Assembly (NCBI GenBank): GCA_013911885.1
Contig: JACESI010000005.1
Span: forward strand, 86,795 to 150,794
Reading direction: 5' to 3'
DNA: 64,000 bases
Source of the DNA: Hyphomicrobiales bacterium
GTDB taxonomy: Bacteria; Pseudomonadota; Alphaproteobacteria; Rhizobiales; JACESI01
This document shows positions 55,644 through 64,000 of this stretch, piece by piece. The notes beneath the pieces are model-generated. The model did not search any database and was not told the origin of the DNA. It saw nothing but the letters and a program-made list of their open reading frames with translations. Within the stretch, counting starts at the first letter, position 1. Every line of letters starts with the position of its first letter. The translations under genes and the position numbers were made by a program.

Positions 55644-56603
55644 ATGATGGATTTTCTCTATTCTGTTCTTGTTGATCCCTTTGTCCAGATGGCGAGCCTG
55701 CCGGACTTTTTTGTGCAGGTGATCTGGGAAGGATTCGTCGCCGGCATTCTCTATTCGCTCATTGCGCTTGGCTTCGTGCTGATCTTCAAAGCCTCCGGCG
55801 TGTTCAATTTTGCGCAGGGCATCATGGTTGTGTTTGCAGCCCTGACGCTGGTCGGCCTTCATGCGCTGGGGGTGCCTGCCTATATTGCGCTCATTCTTAC
55901 CATCGGCGTGATGTTCGCCCTTGCCGTGACGGTGGAGCGCGTGGTGCTGCGCCCGCTCGTCAACCAGCCGGATATCATCCTCTTCATGGCAACCATCGGG
56001 CTTACGCAATTCCTCATCGGACTTGGTGAAGTGGTGTTTGGCGGCGAGCCAAAAACCATGATCAAGGATGAACTGGGCCTTCCGAGCGGTGCCATCGACA
56101 TGCCGTTCCTGGATGGCTTCGTGTCTTTTCAGAAGATCGATATTGCAGCCGCTGTGATCGCGATCATCATGGTTGTGGCGCTCGCCTTCTTTTTCTCCAA
56201 GACCACGATCGGCCGGGCGCTGCGCGCCGTTGCCGATGATCACCAGGCAGCGCTGTCGGTCGGCATTTCGCTCAATCAGATCTGGGTCATCGTATGGTTT
56301 GCCGCCGGCATCGTCGCGCTCGCCACGGGTATCATGTGGGGGGCGCGTTCGGATGTGAGTTTTGCGCTCGAGATCGTCGCTTTCAAGGCGCTGCCAGTGC
56401 TCATTCTCGGCGGTTTCACGTCGATCCCGGGCGCCATCCTCGGTGGCCTCATTATCGGTATTGGCGAAAAGATCGGTGAGATATACTGGGGCCCACTGGT
56501 TGGCGGCGGCATTGAAAGCTGGCTTGCCTTTTTCATTGCGCTGCTGTTCCTGCTGTTCCGTCCGCAGGGGCTGTTTGGCGAAAAGATTATCGACCGCATT
56601 TAG
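55644..56603 (+). CDS. Branched-chain-type ABC transporter permease (LivH-like)
   Basis: A 319-residue membrane protein with about eight helices. GILYSLIALGFVLIFKASGVFNFAQGIM is the LivH N-terminal signature, and the EAA-like part is in TTIGRALRAVADDHQAALSVGI. It forms the channel with the LivM-like partner. It starts 6 bp after the ATPase gene. Confidence 0.92.
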   Translation: MMDFLYSVLVDPFVQMASLPDFFVQVIWEGFVAGILYSLIALGFVLIFKASGVFNFAQGIMVVFAALTLVGLHALGVPAYIALILTIGVMFALAVTVERVVLRPLVNQPDIILFMATIGLTQFLIGLGEVVFGGEPKTMIKDELGLPSGAIDMPFLDGFVSFQKIDIAAAVIAIIMVVALAFFFSKTTIGRALRAVADDHQAALSVGISLNQIWVIVWFAAGIVALATGIMWGARSDVSFALEIVAFKALPVLILGGFTSIPGAILGGLIIGIGEKIGEIYWGPLVGGGIESWLAFFIALLFLLFRPQGLFGEKIIDRI

Positions 56604-56615
56604 GGGGCGGGTCAC

Positions 56616-57692
56616 ATGTTTTATCGTGAAGTCGGACAGTTCAAAACCAATTACGCTGCCGATCAGGCCATGTTCCCGGTCCGGCAAGACAGATATGCCA
56701 TTTTCGCTCTTCTTGTTTTTGCCTTTATCGGCGTGCCGCTGATCATGAGCGATTTCTGGATCAATTCGATCATGATCCCATTTCTGATTTTCTCGCTCGC
56801 AGCGATCGGCCTCAATGTGCTGACTGGATATACCGGGCTGGTGTCGCTTGGAACCGGCGGCTTCATGGGCGTTGGTGCCTATTCGGCCTATAAGCTGACG
56901 ACGATTTTCCCGGATGTGAACATCCTCGTGATCATTCTGGCATCCGGTTTTTTCGCTACTTTCATCGGCATCATTTTTGGTCTTCCATCTCTGCGCATCA
57001 AGGGCTTCTATCTCGCGGTTGCAACACTTGCTGCCCAGTTCTTTCTGGAATGGGCGTTCATCCGTGTTCCCTGGCTTTACAATTACAATGCGTCTGGTGC
57101 GATCGAAGTGCCGACCAGAGAATTGTTTGGCGTTGCGATCACCGGGGCGTCGGCGTCGCCAACAGTGCGTTATCTCATCGTTCTGACCTTTGTTGTGGTG
57201 CTGACCTGGATTGCGAGCAATGTGCTTCGCGGTCGCGTCGGGCGGAGCTGGATGGCGATCCGCGACATGGATATCGCGGCTGAGCTCATCGGCATCAAGC
57301 TTCTGCAGAATAAGCTTCTGGCCTTCGCCTTTTCATCCTATTATTGCGGCGTAGCGGGCGCGCTCATGGTGTTTCTCTGGCTCGGTGCTGCCGAGGTCGA
57401 GAGCTTCGACATCAATCAATCTTTCCTGATCCTGTTCATGGTCATTATCGGCGGCCTCGGCAGTTTGTCGGGCGCGTTTCTGGGTGCTGCGCTGATCTGG
57501 ATCCTGCCGATCCTCATTCGCGGCTTTCCTGCTTTCATTGGGCTTGAAGTTCAGGCCGCGACAGTTGAACATATTCAGTTCATGGTGATTGGTGCGCTGA
57601 TCATCTTCTTTTTGATTGTTGAGCCCGCCGGTCTTGCACGATTATGGCAGGTGGCGCGACAAAAACTGAGAACCTGGCCGTTCCCTTATTGA
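56616..57692 (+). CDS. Branched-chain-type ABC transporter permease (LivM-like)
   Basis: A 358-residue permease with about nine helices. TGYTGLVSLGTGGFMGVGAY and RVGRSWMAIRDMDIAAELIG are the LivM signatures. It has a slightly longer N-terminus than usual. An AGGGGGCGGG ribosome-binding region lies before the start, 12 bp after the LivH-like gene. Confidence 0.92.
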   Translation: MFYREVGQFKTNYAADQAMFPVRQDRYAIFALLVFAFIGVPLIMSDFWINSIMIPFLIFSLAAIGLNVLTGYTGLVSLGTGGFMGVGAYSAYKLTTIFPDVNILVIILASGFFATFIGIIFGLPSLRIKGFYLAVATLAAQFFLEWAFIRVPWLYNYNASGAIEVPTRELFGVAITGASASPTVRYLIVLTFVVVLTWIASNVLRGRVGRSWMAIRDMDIAAELIGIKLLQNKLLAFAFSSYYCGVAGALMVFLWLGAAEVESFDINQSFLILFMVIIGGLGSLSGAFLGAALIWILPILIRGFPAFIGLEVQAATVEHIQFMVIGALIIFFLIVEPAGLARLWQVARQKLRTWPFPY

Positions 57693-57809
57693 GGAGGGAA
57701 GCGGAAAGATTGGCTGATGTGAGGCCGAAACAGCTCATCCTCGATCCCGTCATACACGGGGCAGGGCCTCTGGGCTAAAGAACAAACGATAATAAAGGGA
57801 GGAATAACA

Positions 57810-59129
57810 ATGAATTTTTGGCAAATGGCTCTCCGGGCCTTCGCTGCAAGCGGTGTGCTTGCAGCAACCTTCATCCCCGCGCAGGCGGCAGATGAAATCT
57901 ATGTGCCGCTTCTGACCTATCGCACCGGACCTTTCGCAGGCTCCGGTATTCCGATTGCCAATGGCATGCACGACTATCTCAGGATGATCAACGAGCGCGA
58001 CGGCGGCGTGAACGGTGCGAAACTCATCATCGACGAGTGTGAAACCAGCTACGACGCCCAGAAAGGCGTCGAATGCTATGAGGCGACCAAGGGCAAGGGC
58101 GCAATCGTCTATAACCCTTATTCGACGGGCATCACGCTTCAGCTGATCCCGAAAGCGTCGGTCGACAAAATCCCGGTTCTGTCGATGGGCTATGGTCTAT
58201 CGGCGGCCGCCGTCGGTGAGAAATTCCCATGGATCTTCAACCTGCCACAGACCTATTGGGGTCAGGCTTCCGCGATCCTCAAATATATCGGCAGCAAAGA
58301 GGGCGGTGATCTGACAGCCCTCAAGGGCAAGAAAATCGGCTTCATCTATCTTGATGCCGGTTATGGTCGCGAGCCGATCCCGCTTTTTGAACAGTTTGCG
58401 AAGACCTATGGCTTCGAACTCCTGCTGATTCCGGTCGGCACGAAGGAAATGCAGTCGCAGTCATCGCACTGGCTGACCGTGCGCAAGGAAAAGCCTGACT
58501 GGATGGTGATGTGGGGCTGGGGTGCGATGAACCCGACCGCGATCAAGGAAGCCGCCAAAGTGCGTTTCCCGATGGATCGGTTCATTGGCGTCTGGTGGTC
58601 CGGTTCGGATGATGATGTCCGTCCAGCAGGTGCTGATGGCAAAGGCTATCTCTCGGCAAACTTCCATGGCACAGGGACCAATTACCCGGCGATGCAGGAT
58701 GTCCTGAAATATGTGGTGCAACCGGGCAAGAGCCAGATCGCCGATCCTGCCAATATGGGTGACAACTTCTACAACCGCGGCATTTTCAATTCCGCGATCA
58801 TCGTCGAGGGCATCAAGAAGGCGCAGGAAATCACGGGCAAGAAAGCCATCAACGGCGAGGATATGCGCAAAGGGCTCGAAGCGCTGGACCTGAGCGAGGA
58901 AGATCTTGCGAAAATCGGCTTCCCGAATTTCACCGTACCAATCAAGTCCAGCTGCAAGGATCACTCCGGCAGCCATCCGATCTATATTCAGCAATGGAAC
59001 GGCAAGAGCTGGGACAAGGTATCGGACTGGATCACATCTGAAGACACGGTCGTACGCCCGATGCTTGAGGCCGCGGCAGATCAGTATGTTGCGGCTCAGC
59101 CAGGCTGGGAAACCCAGACCTGCAAATAG
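57810..59129 (+). CDS. ABC transporter substrate-binding protein (LivK-like)
   Basis: A 439-residue periplasmic binding protein, longer than amino-acid LivK (near 370), with a signal peptide cleaved after AQA near residue 26. The start is preceded by AGGGAGGA. It has the type I fold; segments such as TYRTGPFAGSGIPIANG and ASVDKIPVLSMGYG belong to the group that accompanies acyl-CoA ligases. The ligand is probably an aromatic or aliphatic acid rather than leucine. Confidence 0.88.
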   Translation: MNFWQMALRAFAASGVLAATFIPAQAADEIYVPLLTYRTGPFAGSGIPIANGMHDYLRMINERDGGVNGAKLIIDECETSYDAQKGVECYEATKGKGAIVYNPYSTGITLQLIPKASVDKIPVLSMGYGLSAAAVGEKFPWIFNLPQTYWGQASAILKYIGSKEGGDLTALKGKKIGFIYLDAGYGREPIPLFEQFAKTYGFELLLIPVGTKEMQSQSSHWLTVRKEKPDWMVMWGWGAMNPTAIKEAAKVRFPMDRFIGVWWSGSDDDVRPAGADGKGYLSANFHGTGTNYPAMQDVLKYVVQPGKSQIADPANMGDNFYNRGIFNSAIIVEGIKKAQEITGKKAINGEDMRKGLEALDLSEEDLAKIGFPNFTVPIKSSCKDHSGSHPIYIQQWNGKSWDKVSDWITSEDTVVRPMLEAAADQYVAAQPGWETQTCK

Positions 59130-59218
59130 ATCGGCCGCACAGAGGCTTGACACGCTACGGAAGGGCGCCTGATCGCGTCCTTCCTGTCCTTTTCCCTTTC
59201 TGACTGGAGCAGGCCCTC

Positions 59219-60070
59219 ATGAACGCCCCCTTAACCGGCACTTCGACCACGCCGGATATCAATGCCGCGCCGATCCTTACGGTCAACAATATCGAAGTGA
59301 TCTATGATCATGTGATTCTGGTGCTGAAGGGGGTCTCGCTCACTGTGCCGCAGGGCGGTATCGTCGCGCTTCTGGGCGCGAATGGCGCGGGCAAGACAAC
59401 GACGCTGAAGGCAATATCGAACCTTCTTCATGCCGAGCGCGGCGAGGTCACCAAAGGCAACATCACCTTCAAGGGAGAACAGGTGCAGGCGCTCTCACCC
59501 AATACGCTGGTCAAGCGCGGCTGCATTCAGGTGATGGAAGGCCGGCATTGTTTCGAGCATCTCTCGGTGGAGGAGAACCTTCTCACCGGCGCTTATACGC
59601 GAAAGGAAGGCCGTGCCACGATCCGGGCTGATCTGGAGATGGTCTATAATTATTTCCCGCGCCTGCGCGAGCGACGCACATCGCTTGCGGGCTATATTTC
59701 GGGCGGCGAGCAGCAGATGTGCGCCATCGGTCGCGCAATGATGGCGCGACCCACCATGATCCTCCTCGATGAACCCTCGATGGGCCTTGCGCCGCAGCTT
59801 GTCATTGAGATTTTCGAGATCGTCAAACAGCTGAACAGTGATCAGGGCGTGAGTTTTCTGCTTGCCGAGCAGAACACCAATATGGCGCTGCGCTATGCGA
59901 CCTATGGCTATATTCTTGAAAATGGTCGCGTGGTGCTCGATGGCGATGCCAAGGATCTAAGCGAAAACGAAGATGTGAAGGAATTCTATCTCGGCATTGC
60001 AAGTTCCGAGGACAAGGTCTCGTTTCGTGATGTGAAACATTACAAGCGTCGCAAGCGTTGGCTCGCCTGA
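59219..60070 (+). CDS. Branched-chain-type ABC transporter ATP-binding protein (LivF-like)
   Basis: A 283-residue ATPase. Walker A is GANGAGKT at 53-60, the signature YISGGEQQMCAIGRAM and Walker B TMILLDEPSMGL. QVMEGRHCFEHLSVEENL is the LivF Q-loop region. The C-terminal tail KHYKRRKRWLA is basic. It completes the importer. Confidence 0.92.
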   Translation: MNAPLTGTSTTPDINAAPILTVNNIEVIYDHVILVLKGVSLTVPQGGIVALLGANGAGKTTTLKAISNLLHAERGEVTKGNITFKGEQVQALSPNTLVKRGCIQVMEGRHCFEHLSVEENLLTGAYTRKEGRATIRADLEMVYNYFPRLRERRTSLAGYISGGEQQMCAIGRAMMARPTMILLDEPSMGLAPQLVIEIFEIVKQLNSDQGVSFLLAEQNTNMALRYATYGYILENGRVVLDGDAKDLSENEDVKEFYLGIASSEDKVSFRDVKHYKRRKRWLA

Positions 60071-60099
60071 CGCCCCCTGACGCGCTGTCTTAAGCCAAG

Positions 60100-60147
60100 A
60101 TGGAGACTGGGATGGAGGCTGGGATCGAGGCTGGGATGGAGGATGGG
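60100..60147 (+). repeat. Four 12-bp tandem units over a start codon
   Basis: The 12-bp unit ATGGAGGCTGGG occurs four times with 1-2 base differences at 60100, 60112, 60124 (ATC for ATG) and 60136, then ATG follows at 60148. Each unit pairs an ATG with a GGAG-like element about 7 bases before the next ATG, giving nested in-frame starts. At the protein level it gives METGMEAGIEAGMEDGM. Confidence 0.85.
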
Positions 60148-61386
60148 ATGACGGATTTTCTCGATCAGGCTGAAACCTGCGATCCGGATGAGCGGGAGCG
60201 TGCTCTGTTCGGCCGTCTGCCAGACGTGATTGCCTATGCATGCGACAACGCCGCAGGGTGGCGCGCCCATCTTGCCGGGGTCGATCCGGCAGCAATCGTC
60301 AACCGGGCGGCGCTTTCCAGCCTGCCGCTTTTGCGAAAAGCCGATCTTATGGCAGATCAGGCGAAAGCGCCGCCCTTCGGCGGATTTGCCACTCTGTCGG
60401 CTGGTCAGGCGGCGCGCGTTTTCATGTCGCCCGGACCGATTTTCGAACCGCAGCCGGAGGGTGCAGACGCCTGGAATGCCGCTCGCGCGCTTTTTGCAGC
60501 AGGCCTTCGCAAGGGAAACCTCGTTCACAACGCCTTTGCCTATCACATGACGCCGGGCGGCTTCATCCTCGATCAGGGGGCGATTGCGCTCGGATGCTCG
60601 GTGTTTCCCGCCGGTGCCGGCAATACGGAGGCGCAGGTGCAGGCCATGGCGGCGCTGAGGCCGGATGCCTATGTGGGTACGCCGGACTATCTCAAGGTCA
60701 TCCTGGATCAGGCGGCAGAGAGCGGTGCGGATGTTTCCAGTCTCAAGAAGGCACTGGTTTCAGGCGGCGCGCTTTTTCCGAGCCTGCGGGCGCATTATGC
60801 CGCGCGTGGTGTCGCCGTGTTGCAGACTTATGCAACGGCGGAGCTTGGTTGCATCGCCTATGAGACGGCGGCTGACACGGGCCTTGTCATCAACGAGGAT
60901 TATATCGTCGAGATCGTAACCCCCGGCACCGGCGACCCTGTCCCAGACGGAGAGGTGGGCGAGGTTGTCGTGACTGCTTTCAAGAAGAATTATCCGATGA
61001 TCCGTCTCGCGACCGGCGATCTTTCCGCCATCCTGCCCGGTCAAAGTCCCTGCGGGCGTACAAACCGGCGCATCCGCGGCTGGCTTGGCCGCGCGGACCA
61101 GCGCACGAAGGTGAAAGGCATGTTCATCGATCCGAAACAGGTTGCCGATATCGCCCGCGCTCTTGCGGGCGCTGGCCTCGGGCGGATGCGGCTTGTTGTA
61201 CGACGGATGAATGAGAAAGACGTCGTAACCCTGCAGGCGGAAGCAGAACATCATACATCCGACCTTTCTAAGGCCCTTGCCGCGGCTTTCCGCGATCACT
61301 GCAAGATGAAAGCCGATATCGAACTCGTGCGCCCGGGCACACTGCCGAACGATGGCAAGGTGATCGCCGACGAGCGCCAATACTGA
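60100..61386 (+). CDS. Phenylacetate-CoA ligase family protein without a P-loop
   Basis: About 428 residues from the first ATG, or 412 from the one at 60148. The fold is PaaK-like: VGTPDYLKVILDQAAESG, LKKALVSGGALFPSLR and YATAELGCIAYET match the family. The ATP-binding P-loop (SSGTTG) is replaced by FMSPGPIFEPQ, so ATP use is doubtful unless this subgroup uses another loop. The C-terminal GRADQRTKVKGMFIDPKQV is conserved. It is the last gene of the acyl-CoA synthetase and ABC importer cluster. Confidence 0.8.
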   Translation: METGMEAGIEAGMEDGMTDFLDQAETCDPDERERALFGRLPDVIAYACDNAAGWRAHLAGVDPAAIVNRAALSSLPLLRKADLMADQAKAPPFGGFATLSAGQAARVFMSPGPIFEPQPEGADAWNAARALFAAGLRKGNLVHNAFAYHMTPGGFILDQGAIALGCSVFPAGAGNTEAQVQAMAALRPDAYVGTPDYLKVILDQAAESGADVSSLKKALVSGGALFPSLRAHYAARGVAVLQTYATAELGCIAYETAADTGLVINEDYIVEIVTPGTGDPVPDGEVGEVVVTAFKKNYPMIRLATGDLSAILPGQSPCGRTNRRIRGWLGRADQRTKVKGMFIDPKQVADIARALAGAGLGRMRLVVRRMNEKDVVTLQAEAEHHTSDLSKALAAAFRDHCKMKADIELVRPGTLPNDGKVIADERQY

Positions 61387-61479
61387 AGTCTGTGATTGAA
61401 ATTTAGGGCCGATTCGTCATCCGGATACGGCTGTGGAGACGGCTGAAAATCCGCCTGCTGGATTTTAAAAAGAAGAGAC

Positions 61480-61554
61480 TGGTACGCCCTAGGGGAGTTG
61501 AACCCCTCTTTTCAGGTTGAAAACCTGACGTCCTAACCGATAGACGAAGGGCGC
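61480..61554 (-). tRNA. tRNA-Glu (anticodon TTC)
   Basis: A 75-base cloverleaf on the minus strand. The acceptor stem is GCGCCCT with AGGGCGT, including one G-T pair at position 1-72. The D-stem (GTCT/GGAC), the anticodon stem TCAGG/CCTGA with loop TTTTCAA, and the T-stem AGGGG/CCCCT with loop TTCAACT are all complete. The CCA end is encoded. Confidence 0.95.
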
Positions 61555-61717
61555 ACTAGGCAGGCTGTATAATAATTTCATGACGATGACACAAGAGTAA
61601 ATTCGAACTTTTTAACCCACAGCGAAACAGTTTGGCCTTGATCGCAACCGCATGATTTCTCATGCTTTCGGGCAATGGCACATTTTCGGCTGCTTTCATG
61701 CATCTTGGGGGCTTTGA

Positions 61718-62491
61718 TTGACGGAATCGATTGGCGGCAATCCCGCGTTGGCGGCAGAACAGCTCATTTCGCTGCTGTCAGCGGGCAAATCCATCGTGTT
61801 TTTTACCGGTGCGGGGATCAGTACCCGCTCAGGCATTCCCGACTTCCGAAGCCCGGGTGGCATCTGGTCACGCTACCGGATCATCGCACTTGACGAATTT
61901 CGTGCAAGCGAAGCGGCTCGGCTCGAGGATTGGGAGCGCCGCTTCCATATGGCGGCCCTGTTTGCAACGGCAAAACCGAACGCCGCCCATGACTGGATCG
62001 CGCGTCTGGTGCGGGAAGGCCGCTCATCCGGTGTGATCACACAGAATATCGACGGGCTGCACCAGAAGGCTGGAATGGCGGAGGCAAACGTCGTCGAGTT
62101 TCACGGCACAGGCGCTCATGCGCATTGTCTTTCCTGCGGCAAACGGCACGAGATCAACCAGATGCGGGCGCTCATCGAAAGCAAGCGCATTGCCCCACGC
62201 TGCGATTGCGGCGGGCTGGTCAAGGCGGCGGTGATCTCTTTCGGCGAGGCCATCCCGGATGACGTGTTCAGGCGTGCTGAGATTCTGATTGATTCGGCGG
62301 ATTTCATGGTGGCAATCGGCACTTCGCTTCAGGTCTGGCCTGCTTCAGGGCTGCTTGAGCGTGGTTTGGTGCGCAAGGTGCCGCTCATCATCCTTAATCG
62401 GGACGTCACCCCATTTCACTCAAAGTCTATTGCTGTCTTTACCGATGATCTCACAGAAATAGCTGAAAATATTGTGAAATTGTTATTTTGA
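61718..62491 (+). CDS. Sir2-family NAD-dependent protein deacylase
   Basis: A 257-residue sirtuin. NAD-binding motifs are FTGAGISTRSGIPDFRSPGG and TQNIDGLHQ; the catalytic His is in EFHGTGAH. The zinc site is CLSCG followed by CDCGG, with one residue instead of the usual two between the last Cys pair. The start is TTG at 61718, preceded by a GGGGG run; the next in-frame Met lies inside the NAD domain. The 3' end is AT-rich compared with the rest. Confidence 0.9.
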   Translation: MTESIGGNPALAAEQLISLLSAGKSIVFFTGAGISTRSGIPDFRSPGGIWSRYRIIALDEFRASEAARLEDWERRFHMAALFATAKPNAAHDWIARLVREGRSSGVITQNIDGLHQKAGMAEANVVEFHGTGAHAHCLSCGKRHEINQMRALIESKRIAPRCDCGGLVKAAVISFGEAIPDDVFRRAEILIDSADFMVAIGTSLQVWPASGLLERGLVRKVPLIILNRDVTPFHSKSIAVFTDDLTEIAENIVKLLF

Positions 62492-62670
62492 CCTTGGTGA
62501 AAACGGATCGGGTTTTTCTTCCCGCGCCGGCGTATTTGAGCGTCCGGCCTTACAAACACTGGATATGTCTAAAAAGACCATGGTTATCGCAATCATGAGT
62601 GCTATGTTTTTTTAGGGAATCAGTACGTATATCGCCAAATTGTGTTTAGATGCGGGTTAGAGGCGTTGCG

Positions 62671-63255
62671 ATGGAAGTCAAATTTGAGGGAAAACGCGCC
62701 ACAAGCGAGAAGACGGAAGCTGGGGATGAGAAGGCGATCAATCTGATCGAGATTTCGGGCTATATCAAATGGTTCGATGTCTCGAAGGGATTTGGCTTCA
62801 TTGTTCCGGATGACGGGTCGCGAGATGTGCTTTTGCATGTCACATGCCTTCGGCGCGATGGTTATCAGACCGCTTACGAAGGGGCGAGGGTGGTTTGCGA
62901 GGTGGTCGAGCGAACCCGCGGCTATCAGGCGTTTCGTATCATCAGCATGGATGAATCGAGCGCGCACCATCCAATGCAGTTCGATCAGTCAGACTCATAC
63001 ACGCCGGTAGAGGCGACCAGCGGCATTGTAAAGGCCACGGTGAAATGGTTCAACCGGACCAAGGGGTATGGTTTTCTGATGCTGCCGGAGACGCAGGAAG
63101 ACCTGTTCATCCACATGGAGACGCTGCGCCGCTATGGCATCGCCGAGTTGCGGCCCGGCCAGTCGATGGTGGTGCGCTATGGTCACGGCGCAAAAGGTCT
63201 GATGGTCGCAGAAATCCGGCCTGCGGATTACAACGGTATGCCCTCATCGCATTAA
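62671..63255 (+). CDS. Double cold-shock-domain protein
   Basis: A 194-residue protein with two CSDs (about 25-85 and 115-180). Both keep an RNP-1 like motif: SKGFGFIV and TKGYGFLM. The first RNP-2 is VLLHV, the second LFIHM. Twin-CSD proteins are common in Alphaproteobacteria and bind RNA or single-stranded DNA at low temperature or in stationary phase. The start at 62671 is supported by AGAGG; an upstream ATG at 62650 has no ribosome-binding site. The leader is about 180 bp, suited to post-transcriptional control. Confidence 0.92.
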   Translation: MEVKFEGKRATSEKTEAGDEKAINLIEISGYIKWFDVSKGFGFIVPDDGSRDVLLHVTCLRRDGYQTAYEGARVVCEVVERTRGYQAFRIISMDESSAHHPMQFDQSDSYTPVEATSGIVKATVKWFNRTKGYGFLMLPETQEDLFIHMETLRRYGIAELRPGQSMVVRYGHGAKGLMVAEIRPADYNGMPSSH

Positions 63256-63309
63256 CGCGAGGACCGCGTCGCCTGATTGGCAGAGGGCGGCTGTCTCTGG
63301 AAGAGTGCC

Positions 63310-63789
63310 ATGCGTTTCGTTCTCGCCATACTTCTGTTCATGAACCTTGTGTTTATGCCTCTTGGCAACCGTGTCGAAGCCCAGACGCCGATCGTGCTCG
63401 CTTTCAGCCAGCTGGTTGAGTTTGTCCGGGCGGATCATTCCGTTTCCTTTTGTACCCACCCGGCCAATGACGAACAGTCGCGCACGGTCGGCCTGATGTT
63501 TCAGGAAACGATGCCGGAGCGCGGCGGCATGTTTTTTGATTTCCAGAAGGCCGATATCGTTCATATGTGGATGCGCAATACCGTTCTGCCGCTCGACATG
63601 GTTTTTATTGGCGCGGACCTCAGGGTCGTGAAAATCGTGCAGAACACGAAGCCGTTCTCTCTGGCGATCATATCGTCCGATGTTGCAGCGCGCTATGTGC
63701 TCGAAATCAATGCCGGGGCCGCCGAACGGCATGATGTGCGGGTCGGCGACATGGTCAGACTTGCCGCAACAAAATGTTCGCTTCCCTGA
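63310..63789 (+). CDS. DUF192 periplasmic protein
   Basis: A 159-residue protein with a signal peptide (MRFVLAILLFMNLVFMPLG, cleavage near 26) and a DUF192 domain: RTVGLMFQETMPERGGMFFDF followed by MWMRNTVLPLDMVFIG and ALEI-type VLEINAGAAERHDVRVGD. Its function is unknown, perhaps a surface or metal-binding role. It lies downstream of the cold-shock gene and before tRNA-Pro, an order seen in rhizobia. Confidence 0.88.
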   Translation: MRFVLAILLFMNLVFMPLGNRVEAQTPIVLAFSQLVEFVRADHSVSFCTHPANDEQSRTVGLMFQETMPERGGMFFDFQKADIVHMWMRNTVLPLDMVFIGADLRVVKIVQNTKPFSLAIISSDVAARYVLEINAGAAERHDVRVGDMVRLAATKCSLP

Positions 63790-63921
63790 TTGGCAATGTA
63801 TGTTTCCACTTGAATTGGAAATGTGCCGCGTGTAGGGAGTGTTCGTTGCGAAATGAATGCCGCCGATCAAGGATTGGCTTTATCATTCGTAGCGGTCGTC
63901 GGCTCATCGCCAGGATCTATT

Positions 63922-63998
<77 letters not shown>

Positions 63999-64000
63999 CT

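Noticed and set aside
54813..56687. 624-codon minus-strand ORF opposite the LivG/LivH-like genes
   Set aside because: It is a shadow of well-matched plus-strand genes; its sequence is rich in His, Arg and Asp as expected of an antisense frame in G+C-rich DNA.

Overview
The window looks like about 64 kb of chromosome from an alphaproteobacterium, most probably of the order Hyphomicrobiales (Rhizobiales). This rests on gene order and family content: rplM-rpsI followed by argC and ctaA, with a PaaI-type thioesterase upstream; an aminotransferase-hom-glpX-recJ run; a double cold-shock-domain gene followed by a DUF192 gene and tRNA-Pro; a class I PHA synthase; and long, convergent, G+C-rich genes. 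I see no insertion sequences, prophage genes or CRISPR arrays. Genus cannot be fixed from sequence reading alone.

Layout. 1-5.9 kb holds cell-surface polysaccharide genes: the N-terminus of an outer-membrane lipoprotein leaving the window on the minus strand, a Wzc/GumC-like co-polymerase, a CelD/BcsL-type acetyltransferase, a NodB-type deacetylase, and a small DUF2842 protein. 6-17 kb is mostly housekeeping: ctaA, a class V aminotransferase, argC, then a flippase and a glycosyltransferase lodged between argC and rpsI, then rpsI-rplM, a thioesterase, an enoyl-CoA hydratase, a DUF6653 membrane protein and phaC. 17-24.6 kb is a plus-strand run of lipoprotein, aminotransferase, hom, glpX, recJ and a flavoprotein. 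24.7-27.7 kb has an SDR and an acyl-CoA dehydrogenase divergent from a LysR regulator.

27.9-39.8 kb is a complete taurine system. TauABC imports taurine, Tpa converts it to sulfoacetaldehyde, Xsc turns that into acetyl phosphate and sulfite, and Pta yields acetyl-CoA; TauR is the MocR-type regulator. Paired sites resembling TCTGGTCCTA, 22-23 bp apart, lie upstream of xsc, tpa and tauA and are good candidates for the TauR operator. A dimethylglycine/sarcosine-dehydrogenase-like flavoprotein sits in the same cluster, which suggests (inference) that N-methylated taurine may also be consumed.

39.9-49.8 kb is an accessory-looking stretch: a glycosyltransferase directly behind nine perfect copies of an 8-bp repeat, a periplasmic rhodanese and a chemoreceptor, a ketopantoate-reductase-like protein, ferredoxin-NADP reductase, a DUF971 protein and, most striking, an 812-residue protein that joins a complete Amt ammonium transporter to a methyl-accepting chemotaxis signalling domain. 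It has both Amt pore histidines, a HAMP-like linker and an intact chemoreceptor tip, and there is no glnK beside it. I regard it as the best candidate for an unusual system in this window: a transporter-based ammonium chemoreceptor.

49.9-64 kb contains an SGNH-like protein that lacks the usual catalytic His, a type II haloacid dehalogenase, a seven-gene plus-strand cluster (acyl-CoA synthetase, a full branched-chain-type ABC importer, a PaaK-like protein without its P-loop), tRNA-Glu, a sirtuin, a double CSD protein, a DUF192 protein and tRNA-Pro.

A recurring oddity is short tandem duplication at gene edges: a 33-bp unit over the rpsI stop codon, a 27-bp period unit after hom, the 8-bp array before a glycosyltransferase and a 12-bp array that repeats the start codon of the PaaK-like gene.
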